Assembly: GCA_007115705.1 (NCBI GenBank)
Contig: QXEO01000411.1
Location: 7,851,702-7,915,701, forward strand
DNA length: 64,000 bases
Reading direction: 5' to 3'
DNA from: Dactylis glomerata
Lineage: Eukaryota > Streptophyta > Magnoliopsida > Poales > Poaceae
This document shows positions 56,108 through 64,000 of the stretch, piece after piece (positions within the stretch are counted from its first letter, which is position 1; each line of letters begins with the position of its first letter). The notes under the pieces are model-generated. The model was not told the DNA's origin. It saw only the letters and a list, made by a program, of their open reading frames with translations, and ran no database searches. The position numbers and the translations under genes are program-made.

Positions 56108-58999
56108 TCATCCCCAAGCTTAACTCCTGCTCATCCTCGAGTAGGTAAGTGATAACAAAAGAATTAATTTTTGAGGTGACATGCACCTACACAATCTTGA
56201 TCATATATGTAAGCGTTGTGCGCTGGGATCAAAGAACTTAAAACATGGGCATGAAAGACATAATCTTGATAGAAGAAACTTAGCAACCATGTTATAACAT
56301 GAAAATGAACACAAACAAAAGATCATGAAAATGAAACAATGAAAGTCAAATGTGTGTTCAAATCATAAGGAAAAACTTACAAATGGTTTTCAGCTTGTCC
56401 TTCATGAGAGAGCGACTAGATACAAGTAATTTAAGAACAAGTGAAACCAACATCATGAATCAATCCATGAAAACTTTGGGACAATGCACATTATACTCAG
56501 AATGACAACTATGCTCTCTTAATGGTGCATAAAGATAGAATGTGGAGACTCAACATAAAAGTAAAAGAAAGGCCCTTCGCGGAGGGAAGCAGTGACTGCA
56601 AGTTTATAAACCTTCAAAAATTATGGTACTTATCGGCTTTGAGCTCTCATTGCCCCCATCATAAGCATCTTGAATGGTAAAAGTTAATGCGAGTACACTT
56701 ATGCTGCATATGCTTGACAAATCATAAGTTGAAAACCTCGTGTCCCGTGAAATATGAATACCCAAACCTCATGCTACTTACTTAGAGTCCCAAGCCAGCT
56801 CTTGTCATTGTAAGTATACATGTATCATCGAGAACCACCAACGGGGTACCTCTGTGCCCGATGACATGGAATAAGCCCACATCAAAATGACACGACAAAC
56901 AGACAATGAACACTTCGGCATCTCTTTTATTTACCATTGGTATAGCTTTTTATTGTGAGATGCGTCGTCGAATGTTCACTATGGGCATGCTATAAATTTC
57001 CACCATGAATTATGCATGGCTTAGATTAGCGGCCCAGGCGTTTCTCTAACACATATACAAACTCCATGATCCAGCAAGATTCCCAATTCATTTCACACCG
57101 CGAGTATCCATAAACAAAAGATCACGATATCAACTCAAATGAAAGATAGTGCAATGTTGAAAGCTTGCCCCATGATGGCATGGCTGGGCTAATTCCCAAC
57201 TTACAACTTGCAAGCATAACAACTCAACATAAGAGAGACACAATGTCAAAATTTTAAAACCAGAAAAGTAAAGTGTGCCATCCGGTTCGTGAGAGCTTTA
57301 CTGACCAATTTTCGCATAACACCAAAAAGAGTTTAATTTGAAGGATAGATAAAAGCAAGTCAAATGTACTTTGGAATAGTAAATTGCTAATAGGTATGTA
57401 TGGTGGACACTTTGGAACAACTTGGTTTTTAGGAGTTGGATGCACGAGTAGAGCTCATACTCAGTACAAAATGAGGGCTAGCAAAAGACTGGGAGCGACT
57501 AACTAAGAGAGCAATAACGGCCATAATCATGCAAAGCGACAAAAGTGACATTAAAAGAAGCATAAGATGGCATCAAAAGTCAAAAACTAAATGATCATAG
57601 AGGCAATGGCGACTTTGTATGAGTCTAACATGTGTGAGCATGCGCCAAGTCAACCCAAATAAAGCATTAAGGAGAAAACCAAAATAATGCTTCCAAATAA
57701 TTAAAACAATGCATGATTTTTTCAAAGGCTCATTAAGCAATCTCAGTTATTTGAGACAAGTCATGCTACAGCAAAACCACTAAGCATGCTATCAAAAAGA
57801 CATCAAGCATGACATGCAAAAGCCTAGGCCGCAGTCTACACAAGCTCCTTCTTGTACCACTTCTTTGCATAAAGCTTTTTCTCTTTTCCAACACCATTCA
57901 AACTTTTTATAAACAACTCTTTTGATGAAAACCAACATGGACCAGAGGCAGAAATACACCTTGATGAAAAGATATAACAAGATCTGAACACAAATCAAGG
58001 CAAAAATCGAAAGCTAAACGCAGTTCTAGAAAAAGAGAACACTCGTTGAAATTATAAGAATGAAAAATGGAGTGTTCTTAGCAAATGAAAAGCAAGGCAA
58101 CTTCTCCAAAAGGAATTTGTTGGGGTCCAACCATTTATTGCAGCAAACAAAACTAAACAAAATTGAAAACTAAAACAACTGACGCTCCAAGAAAAATGCA
58201 TAATGCATGAAGCAATAAAAATATAGCGTGTTGAAAGGTGACTAGATTTTTGCCGATGAAGAAGGGGTGCCTCGGGGGCATCCCCAAGCTTTGACGCTTG
58301 TACTTCTTGGATATTTCTTGGGGTGCGTGGGAATCCCCAAGCTTGACCTTTTGTCCATTCTTCAACTCATCTCATCATTCTCCAATCCCTACACTTGAAA
58401 ACTTCCTTCATATGAAACTAAACACAAATCTATTTTCAACATTAGTGTAAGCATAACATTGAATCAACCCCTTTTTGCTTCAGGTTTCAACTCAAAACCA
58501 CCACATATAAAGTATATACTACTGTAGCAACTTCCCCAAAAGTTTTGTGATCAAAAGAACTCAAAAAGAAAGTGATAAAGCGGCAAACACAAATATTGAC
58601 AGAAATCTGTCAAAACAGAATAGCTGACAAAGGTCGAATTTTTAGAGGGTTTTCTGTTGCTCAAATAAAAAAGTATTCTACTAATGAAAGTTTGGATATA
58701 ACCTGGGTCATATGCACAAGAAATCGCAGGTCCAAAAGATATACAGAGAATTTTCACGAATTTTTACGGTGCAGCACCGAAAACTGTTTTAGGACAGCAA
58801 CATCCCCAAATCTTACCTCACTCAAACTAGAGGCTTCTCTTCGCACAACAACAAAATAAAAATGATAAGGAGAGGTCATTACAGTAGTAATAACTTCCAA
58901 GACTCAAATAAAAGAAAAAGAACTGAATGTAAAAACATTGGGTTATCTCCCAAGAGTGCTTTTCTTTAACACCTTTGAGCTAGGCGCAGAAAGTGCGAA
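56108..58999 (-). other. 3' internal noncoding region of element G
   Basis: Homologous to F 25436-28069 at both ends. The middle (about 56596-57385) is distinct and has no accepted ORF. It includes AAGCTTGGGGATG-type purine tract sequence next to the LTR (minus) and a second similar GGGGATGCCC region near 58260-58340. Confidence 0.6.
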
Positions 59000-59405
59000 T
59001 CAAGTAATATCAAGTGATAAAGCATCAAGCTCATAATTTGCACTAAGAATAGAGTCAAAAAGTAATTTCTTCCTCTTTCTAGGAAAGTGTTCCATACCTT
59101 TCTTGAGTGGGAATTGATATTTGATGGTGCCTTCCCTCATATCAATGATGGCACCTACAGTTCGAAGAAAGGGTCTTCCCAAAATAATAGGACATGAAGC
59201 ATTGCATTCAACATCCATGACAAGAAAATCAACGGGAACAAGGTTATTGTTAACCACAATAAGAACATCATTAATTCTTCCCAAAGGTTTCTTCTTAGCA
59301 ACATCAGCAATAGGAACATCATAATAACACTTTTCAAGAGGTGGTAAATCAAGCATGTCATAAATCTTTCTAGGCATGATAGAAATACTAGCACCCGGGA
59401 TTCCC
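59000..59405 (-). pseudogene. Aspartic protease fragment of element G
   Basis: About 130 codons on minus ending YELDALSLDIT. PGASISIMPRKIYDMLDLPP matches the D-x-G-A/S protease start, although the catalytic Asp itself falls at or beyond the breakpoint. DVLIVVNNNLVPVDFLVMD and PIILGRPFLRTVGAIIDM are the later strands of the domain. Everything upstream is replaced by the LTR of I at about 59405. Confidence 0.75.
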
Positions 59406-59409
59406 GTTA

Positions 59410-62400
59410 TGCATACAATTCATGATCCCAGGAAGACCGTCATGAATCCACATAACAGAGTTGGCATTATAGAGTACAACATCCATTACATAAATAAGTC
59501 GTTAAATCTTACATAGCCTCTTGGCTGAATACGAATGCCACGCAGGGCAAGTTCAACCGACACACTTCAACATAGGTAGCAGCGGATACACGCAGCGTAG
59601 TGACCCAAATCATGCCTACTACCCTACAGGCGACTGACCGGGAAACGAGTCCTAGTTCGCACCGGCATCGTCGTACTCCTCATCATCTTCTTCATAATCA
59701 TCTCCAAAGTCTGGCCAAGTTAATAGCCAGGGACAAAGTCGTGAGTACATTTTGGAATTGTACTCGCAAACCATCTAAGAGAGAAAACATTCACATGCTA
59801 TATGGCTGTAGCAAGAGTTGGTTTAGTTTCAGTGACTATGTGCTACTAACTTCTCGTGTCGATATAGCATGTCCCACGACATTTCTATATCCTTATTAAA
59901 GAAGACTTCTAGAAACATTTAGTAAAATCTCTAGGAAAGGGGGAACTCCTTTGAAGGATAGAGCGATGGCCAATCGAACATGACCACCTCAAAACATCGG
60001 CAGTACCCTCCAAGTACTCCGATCCACTTCCGTGCCACGGCCGTACCCTCCAAGTACTCCGTCCGGCACAAATCTCCATTTTTCCAGAAAAACCCTTTTA
60101 TACAACCAAATCCTGACACAGGCTAAGTATGGCCATCCCAACCGTCCATGACCGAGGACGCGGGTATTCGAATAGATTACACTCTGCAGAGGTTGTACAC
60201 TTTACCCACACCATTCGATAAATCCGTCGGGATACCACCACGGACCGTCATACACAAGTATGCGGGGTTCGGATAATCGATCGAAGCCCTCCATCTATCT
60301 ACCTTAGTATGGGTGCCTACCCTGTGGAGTTTACCTCCCCGGCACGTCCCGGTAGTACCTCCTCCAGAACGTAACTCCGGCGCCACGGCGGGAGAACCCA
60401 AGTGTCTTCCGGCAGCTCGGGATATGCCATGATATGTGTTGACCCTCGTTTGGCGTCAACCTGGATTCCGTGGTCCTACAGACCCTTATATAGTTGTGAG
60501 GCTCCCCGCACTAAGGCAAATAAACTTCAAACTAAGCCCGTCCCATACCGGGTAATGTGGTTGCACGGGAGTAATTGGTTTGGCGAACACTTACACACAA
60601 TGCCACTTTTCAGAAATCCATCAACTTCTACACCTCCCAAGTCCAACTCCATGTTTATAAAATCATTTGTAAACATCTCAATGGAGTAGCAACTACTCCA
60701 AGGTGTCCGAAAACATTTTCGAATTTTTTTCCAAAGAGAGTATTCCCAATCCTAGAGTTTTTGGCTCCACTACAAGTCTTCCCAAAGACTTCGATGCTAA
60801 TCATCGAGTCTCTACTTTCCAGGGTATTGAGTAGGTGTCAAAGGTGTCATCTTTAAAGATGATATCAAGTCGACTTGTGGAGCTAAGTCGCCAACTATTG
60901 CTATATAAGGGGAATAGCAATATAAGAAAACAATGCATAGCAATGAAGGCAAGAGTAGAACAATGCATAGTGACTTATTAGGATTCAGATATGCAACAAG
61001 TAGATGGCTTGCCTTGGTTGGCTTGTCCCTAATCACCATCCTCCTGGTACTCAAACACTTCTCCCTCCTCCGCATAGTCGTCGTTCGATTCTATCGCCGG
61101 AAAAAGAAATGAAGACACCACAATAAGAATTCATGCATACATGTAGTCCACTCAAACCATAACACACACCTGAAGCATTTTAGTACCAGAAGCAAACAAG
61201 TTTAAAATACAGAACATATATTTACTTTATAAAAGGGAATAATCACCAATCATAATAGCAAGCAATAACTAGTTGCATGGCAACACTTATCCACAAACAA
61301 ACTCTTGCATGCATCAAGATCAACCTAAGACATGGCACCAACATACCTACTGGTAGCTAACAACATTTCAGAAACATCACAATTGGAAACAGATAAAAAT
61401 ACTATAGGGGTGATTTAATAAGAATTTCCTATTTCTAGAAATCACTAGAATAGCAATATAATTCTCTAAAACAATCTGTATGTCCTAAAATCCTACCAGA
61501 GGTCATTTTGGAAAGCTACTAGATTGACCAACACACCAGAAGTGGAATCACTCCAAAATACTCAATATATTGTGCACAATAAATCAATTACTGCAGAATA
61601 TTGACATCACCAAATTAATTACTACAAATAGTGCACACTTCCTAAATTAGTGAAACCAGTTCCTATAAATCAATATTGCAGTAAAGCATCAGTGAAAATT
61701 GGAAACAACAATTTCATTAAACAGAACCACTGATTTGCCTAAATAGGTGTAAATCTATAGATCTACTCTATTTAATCCTCAGATATTATCTAGAAGCCTA
61801 AAAATCAAACATGCAGCACCAGGTGGTAGACAACTTTGTACTGAACACAGCAAAATTTGAATCATATTTTTTTGAGGCCTAAAACATTTTTAAACTAATT
61901 TAAAATGCAGCACTTAATCAGCAAATAGATAAAACACAAAGGAAAAAATAAAAACGGGCCGGATCTGGCCAGGCCAGGCCAGATCTGGGCCGGATCTAGC
62001 CCAGCTGGCTCGCCGGCCAGCCCGGGGTGGCTGAAGTTGTACGGGCTCTTCCTGGCCGCCCGATTAGACGAGGATCGACGGCCGTCCGTCGTCGTCGTCG
62101 ACGCCTGCTGCATGCGCGCGAAACGGACATCGCCGGCTAGGGTTTTGCAGGGAGGTGCTCACCGAGGTGGCTCCGGCGGTCAGCGGTGGCTGGATTGGTG
62201 GCGGAGGTGTTCAGAAGGGGCTCCGGGTCCAGATAGCTTGCATGTAGGCCTTGCAGCTCACGCGGCGATGACGAGGTTGCCGACGTGCGCTCCGGCAGGT
62301 GGTGATGGTGGCGATGCTTGCAGTTCCCTGCGAGGCAAATGAGACTCGGGGTGAGATCTAAGAGATGGCATGGGACACCAAGGAGCAGAGAGGGAGCAGA

Positions 62401-63928
62401 AGGGCGACGCAGATCGACAACGACCTTCCCCCTCGCCGGCGAAGGTCTACTCGATGATTTCGAGTTCTCCGGCGGCCGTTTCTCCTCAGCTAAATGTCGG
62501 CGAGCTCCGGGAGGTGAGATAGAAGTGGGAAGGGGGCAAATGAGAGGGAGAGGAGAGCTCCAGAGGGTTCCCGGGGTTTTATACTGGCGGATGGCCTCGG
62601 TCTATGGTGGGTGGCCTCAGACGCGATTGGGCACCGTGGGCGGCGTCTGGGAACGGCGTTGTGAGTTGGTTCTAGGGAACACGCAGGTGGATGGCGGTTC
62701 CACGCGAAATCACGTCAGGTTCAGTGGCTAAGCAGGGAAAACGGTGTGCGACTGGGTCGTTGTGGTGCTCCACAGGGCTGGGCAAGGTTGTCATCGCGTC
62801 GGGGATATCGTGCCGTGCAGGTGTGCGTGGAAAGTGGGGCTGGAAGAGGTGCTGGCGCATGGGAACGCCGGTGCACGCTCTGCATGCTTTGGCGGCTCGA
62901 TCGCATCTGATCGGCTTGGTCGGGGTGCCGTGCTCAGTGGGGCTCGGCCGAGTCTGGTTCGGGGAATTGATCCCTTGGGTCAAGGTGGGTCTGGCGGCGA
63001 GGTGACGGATCGAGGGGCGGTCGGTGGCGTGCTGGCCAAACGGCGATGCCCACGGTGGCCAGGCCGACGACTGGGCGGCGTGGAGTGCTCGGGCCGGGTC
63101 ACTGCAAGATGGGGTCAGGGTTTGGGTGCTAGCAGGGTGGCGCTCGTCTACTGGGGGTCGAGGGCGGCGTCTGGTTGAGATCAGAGAGGGGGAGGGGTTT
63201 AGCAGAGGGGATTTGCATCGGGCTCCTCTTCCCTCTCGATGCCAACCGAATAGGACAAACAGAAAAAGTTTTTGAAGATCCCTCGATGCCTAGGGAGATC
63301 TCCAGCAGATCCTTGCCTCCTCTTGGTCGGTTTGCAAGAATTAAGAAGAAAGAAAGAGAGAAAACAAGGCTAGGGACCTTATAGCCGAATTTCAGATTTG
63401 AATTTGAATCACTCAAACAAGATTCGAAAATTGAGCAAGGATAGTTTCCAGAGGTGTCTCAGGTGCTCAAGACCACATTACCAAAGTTTGAAATTTTTTG
63501 AGCTAGGTAGGCTAGGGTTTTGGAGAAACTCCTCTTTCCAAATAAAGGGAGCAAAAATAAAAGAAAAGGAAAAGAAAAGAGAGGTGATCTCACCAATGAT
63601 CCATACTAAGATTTTTGGTGTACACAATTTTGAGCTAGGGTCAAAATATGCTGCATAAAATCATAGCACACTTCCTAGGTAAAAGCCATGTGTTGAAAAA
63701 GGAAACAAGTTTTTAAATAAATCAAACACTCTCACATGAAATCATAGGCATACACACTTGCACACATGAAATCATGCATTCTCATGATAACACCCATGCT
63801 AGCACACATACACAAGAAATCATGTGTTCATGGATCACAAGCACAATGCTAAGCATAGGTTTTTATTTTACCCAAAATAAAGTGCTCAAGTAAGATTTTA
63901 AGCATGGTCACAAAAGTGGGGTGTTACA
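59410..63928 (-). repeat. Element I 3' LTR (Tekay/Del-type)
   Basis: The right end is sharp: GGGTGTTACA (to 63928) followed by the polypurine tract. The left end is placed at the first TG near the G breakpoint (59410) and is uncertain by some tens of bases. Length about 4.5 kb is usual for this group. TTTTATAC at 62577-62584 gives a GTATAAAA TATA box on minus. The promoter-proximal 61950-63200 is GC-rich. Frames here (e.g. 62318-62731, 62744-63178) are not credible genes. Confidence 0.72.
62577..62584 (-). promoter_or_regulatory. TATA box of element I LTR
   Basis: GTATAAAA on minus, at the place matching GATAAAAA in the H-type LTR (39690-39697). Confidence 0.5.
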
Positions 63929-64000
63929 GACCTTCCCCCCTTAAAAGAATCTCGTCCCAAGATTCCATAGCTAAGCGTGAAGTAGACCGGGGAACTCGCG
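63929..64000 (-). mobile_element. Element I polypurine tract and 3' internal end, leaving the window
   Basis: On minus CTTTTAAGGGGGGAAGGTC abuts the LTR start TGTAACACCCC. GACGAGATTCTTTTAAGGGG is a hallmark 3' end of plant Tekay/Del chromoviruses. The coding part lies to the right, outside. Confidence 0.85.

Noticed and set aside
62318..63178. ORFs of 137 and 144 codons in the I LTR
   Set aside because: Gly/Arg/Val-rich frames in GC-rich LTR DNA, not conserved in the H-type LTR at 39000-40200.
1..64000. tRNA, rRNA, bacterial operons, CRISPR arrays
   Set aside because: None seen; gene content is entirely plant retroelement.

Overview
The window looks like an intergenic retrotransposon nest from a large grass genome, most likely Triticeae (wheat, Aegilops, barley or rye; inferred from element types and sequence style, not searched). 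I see no intact host gene. Nearly every base belongs to Ty3/gypsy LTR retrotransposons that have inserted into one another. Exact termini and target-site duplications (TSDs) let much of the order be read.

Layout, with my own labels: (B) a plus-strand Tat-lineage element enters from the left (1-3171), is interrupted, and ends with its 3' LTR (20522-21415). (D) A minus-strand non-autonomous relative, 3172-20435, TSD CGTTG, interrupts B. (A) A plus-strand full-length relative, 8139-18279, TSD ATCGC, sits inside D. (E) A truncated minus-strand Athila-like element, 21416-24967. (F) A minus-strand short Athila-like element, 24968-30609, with its 3' LTR cut by E. (H) A minus-strand Tekay/Del-type chromovirus, gag-pol 30610-34612. 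Then a 951-bp-arm inverted repeat (34584-36544), a fragment of a LINE-type RNase H, a Helitron-like 3' end (36880-36911) and a long LTR of the H type (36913-50910). (C) That LTR is split by a full-length minus-strand Tat element closely related to A, 40685-50766, TSD CATGC. (J) A plus-strand element tail with polypurine tract and LTR, 50911-54409. (G) A relative of F, 54410 to about 59405. (I) The 3' LTR and polypurine tract of another Tekay-type element leaving the window on the right (about 59410-64000).

A, B, C and D share LTRs and primer-binding sites but not cargo. A, B and C carry a complete or decayed single-frame gag-protease-RT-RNaseH-second RNaseH-integrase polyprotein. Between pol and the 3' LTR they also carry a gene on the opposite strand, encoding a 254-residue protein with an AT-hook and what I read as a B3-type DNA-binding domain. 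D has lost pol, keeps a gag fragment, and has at the same place and polarity a different antisense gene of about 1165 codons. That gene has a 'putative gypsy-type transposon' (PF04195-like) N-terminal domain and a long coiled coil. The LTR-proximal segments upstream of the antisense genes are homologous and contain TATA-like boxes, with a G-box in A and C.

Decay differs between copies. The stop codons in A and D are almost all explainable as C-to-T changes (CAG to TAG, CGA to TGA), as expected for methylated, silenced DNA. C is instead broken by many single-base deletions. LTR pairs read by eye differ by roughly 1% (C), 1.2% (A) and 1.8% (D), which agrees with A being nested in D.
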